Shown: positions 16,301 to 24,421 of the stretch, piece after piece
Position numbering within the stretch: position 1 is the first letter of the stretch
How the letters are laid out: the number at the start of each line of letters is the position of its first letter
Assembly: GCF_014648255.1 (NCBI RefSeq)
Contig: NZ_BMQT01000002.1
Coordinates: 310,001-374,000 of the forward strand
From: Nocardioides albus
GTDB taxonomy: Bacteria > Actinomycetota > Actinomycetes > Propionibacteriales > Nocardioidaceae
DNA length: 64,000 bases
Direction of reading: 5' to 3'
Notes under the pieces: model-generated
The model's input: the letters and a program-made list of their open reading frames with translations, nothing else
Database searches by the model: none
What the model was told of the DNA's origin: nothing
Made by a program: the position numbers and the translations under genes

Positions 16301-17040
16301 TGAAGGCGGTCGTCGCGCTGCAGACCGCACGCCTCTACGAGGCGATGTGCACCGGCCGCACGTGGACCTCCGAGGAGTTCACCGAGTACGTCGCCGGCCA
16401 CCCGGTGATGTCCCGGCTCGCCGCTCGTCTGCTGTGGGTCTCCGACCCCGGCACTCCGACGCAGCGCGCCTTCCGCCCCGGCGACGGTGCGCTCATCGAT
16501 GCCGACGACGAGGACGTCGAGCTCTCGGCAGGTGGGCAGGTCGGGCTGGCGCACGCGGTGACGCTCGGTGCCGAGGCGTCGGCGACGTGGCGCGAGCACC
16601 TGGCTGACTATCAGGTCGCACCGCTGTTCGACCAGCTCGACGGCGTCCTGCCCACGATCGCAGCGGGTGCGACCTCGATCGATGACCACAAGGGCTGGTT
16701 GACCGACAGCTTCTCGATCCGCGGACGGGCCACGAAGCTCGGCTATGTACGCTCGGCGGCCGAGGATGCGGGCTGGTTCACCGCCTACTGCAAGCCCTAC
16801 CCGAGCGTGGGTCTCCGGGTCGACCTCGAGTTCACCGGTGCGTACCTGCCGGAGGAGAACATCGCCGCTGCGATGACCGAACTCGTCGTCGTGCGCACCG
16901 ACCGCAAGCTCGGCAAGCTGGGGAAGGTGCCGCTGTCCGAGGTGCCCACCGTGCTGCTCGCGGAGGCCTACCGCGACTACGTGCACGTGGCGGAGGCCGG
17001 TTCCTTCGACGCCGACTGGGCGAAGAAGAGCTCCTACTGA
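13357..17040 (+). CDS. DUF4132 protein (YehI-like), first gene of the MoxR/VWA/SWIM operon
   Basis: A very large, 1227-residue soluble protein with no signal peptide or membrane helix. The central 600 residues read as alpha-helical HEAT-like repeats (for example TEVRTTAAVWVRRLGDPDSLPALRTALAK near 610-640). The C-terminal 250 residues match DUF4132, including TWREHLADYQVAPLFDQL near 1080, then IRGRATKLGYVRSAAEDAGWF. Length and domain match E. coli YehI (about 1210 residues), which stands beside the same partner genes. GAGGAG lies seven bases before the ATG. The next gene begins two bases after its stop. The function is unknown; a scaffold or substrate receptor for the AAA+ machine is my inference. 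Confidence 0.8.
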   Translation: MANILGRLVGGKGPSRELRDALKALLLESQELFDQAVGYVHDGSTPEVLMALDGRDTSAVNTVMGAPGSATSYRWVDQALAGRTREVTECTPDRISAARSNLYEVDGSLTIEQEVRLARLLTAIATDVEGAREGVPAWLTVLVNDVATSAAAHQRCKHPSAGRRERWTAEHVERVAREGGLADPVTMTLRVLLEDPAPSTWRDNPLALFHQGHGLETYLVDHPAEVAAAVPKLSASGRTVFLTIVSERHVPTFVDVVASLVADPAKGVRKEAGLLIAKADEKQQVELLAPLLITAPSAVLGDLADRVAALPGGAPAIEERLAQVKGARAAALTKALDRAKVLEAPVAAIEVPPFEELAGTDLTDDLVRLAEAAVTETIARTEKVLAQNDQYDPHGWRREAAKRQRKEAAGLTPRDFRRLGEVLGGTEDAGDPGVRRAAMFVTGNHLLSNVPGATLFHWLRLAALMHKGRSFSWYHVVPHLTPEVDVRAIAAALHGAGLSPTEVDEAVDAFVFSRWHWIGEPLEPAAVWPYYAERLEVLDRHLAGVDTGSPAPARALEILAAFPTVPVELLPRVTSLALGEGKTFRHAAQVTLEAHPGVRLLAEQGLTDSKTEVRTTAAVWVRRLGDPDSLPALRTALAKEKREVARAALLSALEALGEDISEHLSPERLLAESARGLKAKPPASMSWFPYSGLPQVSWADGTPVPPEVVRWWAVLAVKLKAPSGAGLIERYVSLLDEPSRASLGSFALSAWIAQDTLNPTQEESRVYAEERAQRSYDSAQKGIKQHPTNQWAQEQAAMSVEDHYRAYYRRHQATYLGSATADKGLLALTVGMPGGELATAVQRYLKTHIGRRSQAESLVRALAANGEQAAVQLLLAISRRFKQASVQEVARDLAEQLAEDRGWTADQLADRTIQTAGFDDDGVLRLDLGNRVITGRITEKFTLELSNAEGKVIKALPATRADDDPELYKAAKAQLSASRKELKAVVALQTARLYEAMCTGRTWTSEEFTEYVAGHPVMSRLAARLLWVSDPGTPTQRAFRPGDGALIDADDEDVELSAGGQVGLAHAVTLGAEASATWREHLADYQVAPLFDQLDGVLPTIAAGATSIDDHKGWLTDSFSIRGRATKLGYVRSAAEDAGWFTAYCKPYPSVGLRVDLEFTGAYLPEENIAAAMTELVVVRTDRKLGKLGKVPLSEVPTVLLAEAYRDYVHVAEAGSFDADWAKKSSY

Positions 17041-17042
17041 TC

Positions 17043-18173
17043 ATGAGCACGGACAGAGAGACACAGCAGATGACGCAGCAGAGCCAGGAACAGCGACTCC
17101 CCGCTGAGGTGCGCTACGCCGACGAGCTGGCGAGACTGGCGAAGGCCGACGCCGACAACGGTGCTGAGCTGCCGCCGGGCTGGCGGTTGAGCCCGCGCGC
17201 CGTGCGCGCCTTCATCGTGGGGGACTCCGCGCTCGGCGTGACCCGCAAGTTCTACGGTGACGACCCGCTCGTGGACCGGGCAGTCGTCTCGCTCCTGGGC
17301 CGTCAGGGCCTGATGCTCGTGGGGGAGCCCGGCACCGCGAAGTCGATGCTCTCCGAGCTGCTGGCGGCCGCGGTGTCGGGCACCTCGAACCTGACGATCC
17401 AGGGCACCGCGGGCACCACGGAGGACCACGTCCGCTATTCGTGGAACTACGCGCTGCTGATCGCCGAAGGGCCGAGCGAGCGCTCTCTGGTGCCCTCTGC
17501 CATCCACACCGGGATGAGCGAGGGCAAGGTGGTCCGGTTCGAGGAGATCACCCGGTGCGCACCAGAGATCCAGGACACCCTGGTCTCGATCCTGTCGGAG
17601 AAGCAGCTGATGGTGCCCGAGCTCGGCAGCGAGGTCCGGGTCGCGGCGCGGCCGGGGTTCAACATCATCGCCACCGCCAACCTCAAGGACCGCGGTGTCC
17701 ACGAGATGTCCGCCGCGCTGAAGCGGCGGTTCAACTTCGAGACCGTTGCGCCGGTGCGTGACCGTGACTTCGAGATCGAGCTGGTCGAGCGGCGACTCAC
17801 CGCCGAGCTGGGACCAGCCGGCGTCCGACCGGACTTCTCCCGCGACGTACTCGAGGTGCTGGTCACGGTCTTCGCCGATCTGCGGGTCGGTGCGACCAAG
17901 GACGGCACCCCGGTCAAACGCCCCGAGACGGTGATGTCGACCGCCGAGGCGGTCAACGTCGCCATCGCGGCGTCGCTGGAGGCCCGCTACCTCGGCGACG
18001 GCACCGTCACCGCCGCCCAGGTCGCGCGGCAGGTCGCGGGTGTGGCCAGCAAGGGTGAGGAGGAGGACGCCCGCAGGATGCGTCATTACGTGGACAACGT
18101 CGTCCGTGAGCGCGCTCGTCGCGACCGTCGCTGGAAGGACTTCTTCGACGCGGCGGACCCGCTGTGGCGTTGA
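17043..18173 (+). CDS. MoxR-type AAA+ ATPase (YehL-like)
   Basis: A 376-residue AAA+ ATPase. Walker A is GEPGTAKS (residues 94-101). The Walker B position reads VVRFEE (163-168), with Glu where most MoxR proteins have Asp. Sensor 1 is IIATAN (208-213), and the arginine-finger region LKRRFNFE is near 226-233. MoxR ATPases usually remodel or activate client proteins together with a von Willebrand A (VWA) domain protein, which is encoded by the next gene. The start lies two bases after the DUF4132 stop and the 3' end overlaps the next gene by ten bases, so the genes are one transcriptional and translational unit. It corresponds to E. coli YehL. Confidence 0.88.
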   Translation: MSTDRETQQMTQQSQEQRLPAEVRYADELARLAKADADNGAELPPGWRLSPRAVRAFIVGDSALGVTRKFYGDDPLVDRAVVSLLGRQGLMLVGEPGTAKSMLSELLAAAVSGTSNLTIQGTAGTTEDHVRYSWNYALLIAEGPSERSLVPSAIHTGMSEGKVVRFEEITRCAPEIQDTLVSILSEKQLMVPELGSEVRVAARPGFNIIATANLKDRGVHEMSAALKRRFNFETVAPVRDRDFEIELVERRLTAELGPAGVRPDFSRDVLEVLVTVFADLRVGATKDGTPVKRPETVMSTAEAVNVAIAASLEARYLGDGTVTAAQVARQVAGVASKGEEEDARRMRHYVDNVVRERARRDRRWKDFFDAADPLWR

Positions 18174-21100
18174 CCGTGGAGCGGTGGGACCGGCTGGCGA
18201 CACCGGCACCAGAGCGCCTGGCCCGGGCGGCCGCAGATCTGGCCCGGCTGCGCGAGGAGCGCGGGATCATCCTGATCCCCGTACGCCACCACAGCCCCGC
18301 CTGCGCGGTGGCCGTGCGTGCCGCGATCGAGGAGGTCCGCCCGGCGGCCGTGCTGGTCGAGGGGCCCGAGGAATACACGGCGCTGCTGCCGGCCCTGCTC
18401 GATGAGCGCACCGTGCCGCCGGTGGCCGTGCTCAGCCTGGAGGGGTCCGGGAGCGGACCTTCCGGCTTCTACCCGCTGGCCCGGTTCTCGCCGGAGTGGG
18501 TGGCGCTGCGCGCCGGAAACGAGGTCGGCGCAGATCTTGCCTTCATCGACCGACCCTGGGGTGAGCGGGAGCGTGCCGAACCGGCTCCGTCCGACGATGG
18601 CGAGGACCCGTTCGCGCATACGTTGATGGGCGAGCGCTACCTGGCCCACTCACAGACCGTGGCCGCGATGGCGGCCAGGCTCGGCTGCCGCGACCACGAC
18701 GAGCTCTGGGACCACCTCTTCGAGACCCGCCCGAGCGGCGAGCTGCTCCACTGGCGGAACCTGTTCGAGGACGTCTTCGCCTGGGCAGCGCTGTCTCGTC
18801 TCGACTACGAGGACCAGGTTCTCGCTGCGGAGGGCTCCCTCGATCGAGAGGCTCGGATGGCGGCGCGCGCGGCTGAACACGCGGCGCATGGCGATGGTCC
18901 GGTCGTCGTGGTCACCGGCGCGTTCCACACGCTCGCGATCATCGAGGCGTTGGTAGGTGCTCCTGAAGGCGAGATGGTGCGCGAACGGCAGCCGGCAGCC
19001 GGCTACGGCGAGCTGGCGACGGCCGAGGCGTGGCTGGTGCGCTACGACCACGAACGCCTCGACGGGCTGCGCGGCTACGGGGCCGGGATGCCTTCGCCGG
19101 GGTTCTACGAGCGGCTGTTCGCCAGTCACGAGCAGAGTCTGGCGGGCCACTCCATCGGGACGTTGTCCACCGAGGTCCTCATCGACGTCGCCGCGGCCGC
19201 GGCTTCCCGCGACCACACCGTCAGCGTGGCCGAGACGATGGCCGCGGCCGAGCACGCCGTGCGGCTCGCGGCACTGCGAGAGCGCCCCCGGCCGAGCCGT
19301 ACGGACGTGCTCGACGCCATCACCTCCTGCCTGGTCAAGGACGACTCCGTTGCCGTCGGCCCGGCGGAGCGTCCGCTGGGCCTTGCCGTGGCGGAGATCT
19401 TCGGCGGTCGCGCGCTGGGCCAGCTGCCACCCGGCAGCGTCTCGCCGCCACTGGTCCGCGACGCGCGCGCCCGCGTCGAGCGTGCCCGCCTCGATGTCAC
19501 CGACTCGGTGCCGCGCGTGGCCCGTCTCGACGCCCGCCGCAACCCTGCTCATCGTGAGCGCCGCCAGGTGCTGGCCCTGATGGCATACGTCGGCAGCGGC
19601 TTCGCCAAGCAGCTGACCGGCCCCGACTACATCGCCGGCCGCGGTCTCGGCACGCTGCTGGAGGAGTGGGAGTACGCCTGGACCCCGCTCGTGGAGGCGG
19701 CCCTCGTGGAGTCCGGTCACCTGGGTGCGACGCTGGACGCTGCTGCCCTTGCGCGTCTGCGGGCCGCCGAGTCCGAGCTGTCCGCCGAATCACGTTCGGC
19801 CGACGCCGTCGCGGCGTTGATCGCGCAGGCCGTGGTGATCGGGCTGACCGACCATCTTCCTCGGCTGTCGGCACTGCTGCGCAGCACGCTCGACGTCGAC
19901 CCGGCGCTGGCCTCGGTCGTCGCCGGGCTCCATCGTCTGCACCACCTCTGGCGGGCCCGCGGCGAGCTCGACATCGGGAACGATGCGGACGAGATCCTCT
20001 CGCTCCTCGACCACGGTCTGGCCGCCGCCGCCTACCTGGTGCCCGACCTCGGCGCGGTGACGGCTGCGGACGAGGACGCAGCCGTGGCGACGATCGTCTC
20101 CCTGCGTACGCTGCTCCGCGACACTGAACGGACCGATGCCGCCGGCCGAGCGCTGACTCGGCTACGGATCGACGAGGACGCCGCCCCAGGCGTACGCGGG
20201 GCGCTCCAGGCGCTCGCCTTCGTCGACGGCGTGCTGTCGGAGGCCGAGTTCGTCACTGCTGCCCGCGCACGACTCGCCACCGGCGCGGATCCCGAGCAGT
20301 CGACCCGCTATCTGGGCGGGATGATGCGCGCCGCCCCCGATCTGCTGCTGCACACCCCTGAGCTGTTCGACGCGGTCGACGACGGCTTGAGGGCGATGGA
20401 CTCCGAGGGCTTCGTGGCAGTGCTGCCCGATCTGAGGCGCATGTTCACATGGCTGAAGCCGAGCGAGACCGGCCGCCTCGCGGAGCGGGTCGCTGCACGG
20501 ACCGGTGCCCGAGCCGAACAGCTCGACGTACACGTCTCGCTGACCGAGGCTGACCTGGCTCGAGGTCTCGCCGCGGAACAGGCGTTGGTCGCCGTGCTGG
20601 CGCGCGACGGCCTGTCCCACTGGCTCGCACCTGACGAGGCGGCAAGCCGGCGACCGGCGGAGAACGTCACCGCGGAGAACGTCGCGGCGGAGCCGGTCGC
20701 CACGAAGAAGCGAGCCATCGACCAGGAGGCCGCGAGGCGCTGGCGCCTCGTGCTCGGTCGCTACAGCCAGGACGCACTGCCCGTCCAGGCCGACGACGGC
20801 GGGCTGGAGCGGGCGCTGAGCTACCTCTACGACCGTGAATACACCGGACGCGGCCATCAGCTCGGTGGCGGCCGCGGACGCGGCGGGTCGCTGGACCCGA
20901 GCGCGCTACGGGCCCTGGACTGGCTGGGCACCGCGGGGGAGCTCTTCCCGAAGGCGACCTTCGAACGGATGCAGGTCGACGCTATCGGCCGCTACGGCCT
21001 GACCGAGGTTCTCGGCGACCCCGGCGCCGTCGAGGCGCTCGAGCCGAGTCGCGAGCTCGCCACTGCGCTGCTCCAGGTCCGCGGCAAGCTCGACGAGCGG

Positions 21101-21838
21101 TCCGCAGCGGGGATGCGCCGAGTGATCGCGAAGGTCGTCGAGGACGTGGTCCGCCGGCTTCGGCCCCGGTTCGTCACGGCGGTCGGCGGCCGCATCGACC
21201 GCTCCCGCCGCTCGATGCACCGAGTGGCCCGCAACTTCGACTGGAAACGTACGCTGCGGGCCAACCTCTCCCACTACAGTCCCGAACACCAGCGGCTGCT
21301 GATCCACGACGTCCGTTTCTCCGCGCGCGCGAAACGGTCGTTGACCTGGGACGTCGTCGTGCTCGTCGACCAGTCGGGCTCGATGGCTGCCTCGCTCCTC
21401 TACTCCGCGGTCTGTGCCGGGATCCTGACCGGGCTGCCCGGGATCAACGTCCGCCTGGTCCTCTTCGACACCAGCATCGTCGACATGTCCCACCTGGCCC
21501 ACGATCCGGTCGAGGTGCTGCTGACCGCCCAGCTCGGCGGCGGCACCAACATCGCCAAGGCTGTGCGCTATGCCGAGCAGGAGATCCGCAACCCGTCCCG
21601 CACCGTCGTCGCGCTGGTCAGCGACTTCGAGGAGGGCGGCTCCGTCTCCGAGCTGCTGGCCACGGTGAGAAGGCTGAAGAGCAGCGGCGTACGCCTGCTC
21701 GGGCTGGCCGCGCTCGACGAGGCCGCTGAGCCGGCCTATGACCGTGGCACCGCCCGCCGGCTGGCCGAGGCCGGGATGGAGATCGCGGCGCTCACCCCGG
21801 AGCGTTTCGCCGAGTGGCTGGGGGAGGTGCTGTCATGA
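18164..21838 (+). CDS. DUF5682 - VWA fusion protein (YehM plus YehP equivalent)
   Basis: A 1224-residue protein. Residues 1-500 fit DUF5682: IILIPVRHHSPACAVAVR near 28 and VLVEGPEEY near 63 resemble the TraB/ChaN-like fold. The middle is helical. The last 170 residues are a complete VWA domain with an intact metal-ion-dependent adhesion site: D1069-x-S1071-x-S1073 (VDQSGSM), T1128 (GGGTN) and D1154 (VSDFEEG). In E. coli the two halves are, as I recall, separate proteins, YehM and YehP. GTG 18164 overlaps the ATPase gene by ten bases and the stop overlaps the SWIM gene as ATGA. The VWA part is the expected partner of the MoxR ATPase; DUF5682 has no known reaction. Confidence 0.82.
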   Translation: MALTVERWDRLATPAPERLARAAADLARLREERGIILIPVRHHSPACAVAVRAAIEEVRPAAVLVEGPEEYTALLPALLDERTVPPVAVLSLEGSGSGPSGFYPLARFSPEWVALRAGNEVGADLAFIDRPWGERERAEPAPSDDGEDPFAHTLMGERYLAHSQTVAAMAARLGCRDHDELWDHLFETRPSGELLHWRNLFEDVFAWAALSRLDYEDQVLAAEGSLDREARMAARAAEHAAHGDGPVVVVTGAFHTLAIIEALVGAPEGEMVRERQPAAGYGELATAEAWLVRYDHERLDGLRGYGAGMPSPGFYERLFASHEQSLAGHSIGTLSTEVLIDVAAAAASRDHTVSVAETMAAAEHAVRLAALRERPRPSRTDVLDAITSCLVKDDSVAVGPAERPLGLAVAEIFGGRALGQLPPGSVSPPLVRDARARVERARLDVTDSVPRVARLDARRNPAHRERRQVLALMAYVGSGFAKQLTGPDYIAGRGLGTLLEEWEYAWTPLVEAALVESGHLGATLDAAALARLRAAESELSAESRSADAVAALIAQAVVIGLTDHLPRLSALLRSTLDVDPALASVVAGLHRLHHLWRARGELDIGNDADEILSLLDHGLAAAAYLVPDLGAVTAADEDAAVATIVSLRTLLRDTERTDAAGRALTRLRIDEDAAPGVRGALQALAFVDGVLSEAEFVTAARARLATGADPEQSTRYLGGMMRAAPDLLLHTPELFDAVDDGLRAMDSEGFVAVLPDLRRMFTWLKPSETGRLAERVAARTGARAEQLDVHVSLTEADLARGLAAEQALVAVLARDGLSHWLAPDEAASRRPAENVTAENVAAEPVATKKRAIDQEAARRWRLVLGRYSQDALPVQADDGGLERALSYLYDREYTGRGHQLGGGRGRGGSLDPSALRALDWLGTAGELFPKATFERMQVDAIGRYGLTEVLGDPGAVEALEPSRELATALLQVRGKLDERSAAGMRRVIAKVVEDVVRRLRPRFVTAVGGRIDRSRRSMHRVARNFDWKRTLRANLSHYSPEHQRLLIHDVRFSARAKRSLTWDVVVLVDQSGSMAASLLYSAVCAGILTGLPGINVRLVLFDTSIVDMSHLAHDPVEVLLTAQLGGGTNIAKAVRYAEQEIRNPSRTVVALVSDFEEGGSVSELLATVRRLKSSGVRLLGLAALDEAAEPAYDRGTARRLAEAGMEIAALTPERFAEWLGEVLS

Positions 21839-23571
21839 CCGGGTGGGCGACCGCGTATGCAGGATGCGACGACGCGGCCATCGTCGAGATGGCGAACGCC
21901 GGGCTGCTGCGCCGTGGACGGAAGGACGCAGCAGCGGGACTGGTCGCCGTGGTCGAGGAGACCGGCGACGGGGTCGTGGTGAGCGTCGGCACCGGCGGCG
22001 CACAGGTCCGGCTCGGGGCGAAGGGGCCTGCCGCCGCCGTGTGCAGCTGTCCCACGGCTGGCATCTGCCAGCACATCGTGTCCGCGCTGCTGTGGGCGGG
22101 CGACCAAGCCGGCGACGCCCCGGCCCCCACAGCGGAACCGCAGGCGCAGCCGGCGGTGGAGGCACCGAAGGCCAGGACCTCGAGCGCCACCAGCCGGAAG
22201 CTCTCCGCGGAAGCCCGGCGTCGTAGCGAGGCGATCGCGGAGACCCGTGCGAGCATCGAGCCGTTGGTCGCGACCGGGCTGGCCCACCTCGGCGCAGATG
22301 ACGCCGCGCAGCTGCTCGCCGTCGCCGGCCGTGCGCGAGCCGCCGGCATCGAGGCGGTCAACGGGGTTCAGCTGTCTGCGGCGGTGCGCGCCGCGGCGGG
22401 TCTCGTCGGAGACCTCGCAGACCGCGACGACACGGTCGACGAGGCACAGGTGCTCGAAGCGCTGGCCGAGATCTGGGCGCTGACCGAGGCGTTGCCGTCG
22501 CGACGTCCCGAAGGTGCCGCCAAGCCCGCGACCGAGGAGCTCGATCTGCCGCGTCTGGTGCCGCTCGGCGCGCGGTGGTGGACCTCGCCCGGCGGCGGCC
22601 GCGGCGTCACGTTCATGGGCTGGGATGCCGCGGCGGCACGTGTGCGCACGGTGACGACCGGCCGCAGCGCCGGTGCCGACCCGGCCTTCCAGCGCAGCTG
22701 GGACACCCCGGTCCTGTGGGGCTGCTCCTTCTCGCGGCTGTGCGGTGGTGAGGTCGCGCTCGGCAACGTACGCCTCAACCCGGACGGCACGCTCGCTGCC
22801 TCCGGCCGTCCGCGGGTCTCTACCGGCGCCGCGTTGAGCACCGACGCGCTGCTTCCGATCGCCGCGGCGACCGAGGCCGACCCTGCCCCGGCCGACGTCG
22901 TCGGGTTCGGCAGGCGGGCAACGCAGGTGCGCCTGGTGATGGTTCGAGACTCGGGGGACGTCGGCGTCGATGAAGTGCGGCAGGAGATGACCTGGACCGT
23001 CGCGACCGCCGACGGCCACCGTCTTCAGCTGCGCCTCCCGGTTGCCGACGCGCATGGCACCAGCACGCTGCTGAGTGCGGTCGCCGTGTCGAAGAGAGTC
23101 GTGGCTGTCGCTGTCGATCGACATCAGGACCGCGACGAGCCGGTCGGCCTCTTCGTCGAGCGTGAGGGTGGCTCCCTCCACCTGGTCTGCCCGACGATCA
23201 CGCCCCACTGGGAACTCGGGTCGGGCAGCCGATGGACCGCCTGGCGCCAGCTCACCCGACGGATCGAGACGCTCCGCCGACGGGCCGACAGAGTGGCACC
23301 TGTGCGGACGTCTCTCCCCCCGGCCGAGCGTGCCTGCACGATCGTCTCCGACGTGCTCGTGTCGGTGGCCACGACCGGTCGGCTCCGACTGACGCCGTCC
23401 CAGCGCACCGACCTGATCGCGGCCAGCGCGCTGGCCCGCGATCTGGGTATGCGTACGCTCGAGCACGTCCTCGCCGGCCTGACAGAGCCCGAAGGGGAGC
23501 GGATCTCACCTGAAGCGGTGCTCCGGTCGGCGTTCCTCGTGGCCCGTGCCCGTGCAGTCCTCAGCGCTTGA
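21835..23571 (+). CDS. SWIM zinc-finger protein (YehQ-like)
   Basis: A 578-residue soluble protein. A SWIM zinc finger lies near the N-terminus with all ligands present: C70-x-C72-x5-C78-x-H80 in the stretch CSCPTAGICQH. An alanine/proline-rich linker (about 92-115) separates it from a helical region and a long beta-rich C-terminal part without recognised motifs. SWIM domains bind DNA or proteins. The gene is last in the operon, coupled to the VWA gene by an ATGA overlap, in the same position as E. coli yehQ. The frame opens at 21814, but ATG 21835 is clearly the coupled start. Confidence 0.85.
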   Translation: MTGWATAYAGCDDAAIVEMANAGLLRRGRKDAAAGLVAVVEETGDGVVVSVGTGGAQVRLGAKGPAAAVCSCPTAGICQHIVSALLWAGDQAGDAPAPTAEPQAQPAVEAPKARTSSATSRKLSAEARRRSEAIAETRASIEPLVATGLAHLGADDAAQLLAVAGRARAAGIEAVNGVQLSAAVRAAAGLVGDLADRDDTVDEAQVLEALAEIWALTEALPSRRPEGAAKPATEELDLPRLVPLGARWWTSPGGGRGVTFMGWDAAAARVRTVTTGRSAGADPAFQRSWDTPVLWGCSFSRLCGGEVALGNVRLNPDGTLAASGRPRVSTGAALSTDALLPIAAATEADPAPADVVGFGRRATQVRLVMVRDSGDVGVDEVRQEMTWTVATADGHRLQLRLPVADAHGTSTLLSAVAVSKRVVAVAVDRHQDRDEPVGLFVEREGGSLHLVCPTITPHWELGSGSRWTAWRQLTRRIETLRRRADRVAPVRTSLPPAERACTIVSDVLVSVATTGRLRLTPSQRTDLIAASALARDLGMRTLEHVLAGLTEPEGERISPEAVLRSAFLVARARAVLSA

Positions 23572-23598
23572 GACAGTTGATGCCCATGGCGGCGGTGG

Positions 23599-24252
23599 TC
23601 ATCCAGCTGACGGTGGGGGACACCAGACCATCGTCTGCTGATGAACCGGCTTCCCCTGATACCTGACCCCTGGAACCAGCGGTGTCGACCCGTGAGCGCG
23701 AAAACCGCACTTCTCGAAGAATCGCGTCGCCCGGGTGTTCTCGACCAGTGTCTGCAGATAACAGCCAGGAACCTGCGCCTCCGTGAGCCAGTCCTGCCAG
23801 GCGCGCATGAGTTCCAAGGCGACGCCGGTCCCACGCGCCTGCGGAGCGAGGTTGATGTGCAGGTGGGCTGGCCATCGCGGATCCGCGGCTTCGCCGGAGG
23901 CGAGCTCGCCGCCTCGTAGCTTTCCGGTGGCGACATCGATGAGGCTACGTACGAAGAACGGCATCGACCGCGGCCTGAGCATCACCTTGTGGCGGATGAT
24001 CGCCTGCGTCAACAGCTCGTCCTCGCCAGGGAGTGGCGCGCTGTCGGGACAGCCGGTGAGGTAGCCGACGAGCTCGTCATCGACCTCGGCGAGGAAGAGG
24101 GTGTCGGGGCAGTGGTCGATGTAGGGATCGAGATAGACCATCTGCTCTGAGGGCAGGTGTCTCCACAGTTCACCGGTGGGGGAGTCGGCGCCCGCTCGCG
24201 CAAACAGATCGATGAGTGCGCCGTGGTCAGCAGGCGTGTAGGTCCTGATCAT
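23599..24252 (-). CDS. GNAT-family N-acetyltransferase
   Basis: A 217-residue protein of the Gcn5-related acetyltransferase fold. The acetyl-CoA loop appears as LAPQARGTGVALELMRAWQDW (about 133-153), followed by GCYLQTLVENTRATRFFEKCGFRAHG, the classical strand-helix ending. LFLAEVDDELVGYLTG near 52-67 is the conserved strand pair. ATG 24252 has AGGAG five bases upstream. It converges on the SWIM gene with a 27-base gap and is a separate unit. The acetyl acceptor cannot be predicted. Confidence 0.85.
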   Translation of the reverse strand: MIRTYTPADHGALIDLFARAGADSPTGELWRHLPSEQMVYLDPYIDHCPDTLFLAEVDDELVGYLTGCPDSAPLPGEDELLTQAIIRHKVMLRPRSMPFFVRSLIDVATGKLRGGELASGEAADPRWPAHLHINLAPQARGTGVALELMRAWQDWLTEAQVPGCYLQTLVENTRATRFFEKCGFRAHGSTPLVPGVRYQGKPVHQQTMVWCPPPSAG

Positions 24253-24338
24253 GCAGCTCCTGTCCGCGGAGAAGTGCCGGATGTCCGGGTGCTCCTGACT
24301 CGTGCCACGAGGTTAGCTGACCCGCCCACTCAACCCCT

Positions 24339-24358
24339 TGTGCTAGTGCAATGTCACA
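24339..24358. promoter_or_regulatory. Hydroxyproline operator copy 1
   Basis: The right half TGTCACA and central GTGCAA match copy 2 exactly; the left half is degenerate (TGTGCTA). It lies 64 bases upstream of the symporter GTG. Confidence 0.6.
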
Positions 24359-24421
24359 CCGTAGTGTTACCGACCGCTGTGTGACTCCAGTCACTTGATG
24401 CCGAGACTGAATGAGGTTGTC

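Noticed and set aside
13357-23571. The DUF4132-MoxR-VWA-SWIM operon as an established phage defence system.
   Set aside because: Large AAA+/VWA operons occur in defence islands, but no other defence or mobile genes surround it here, so only an open function is claimed.
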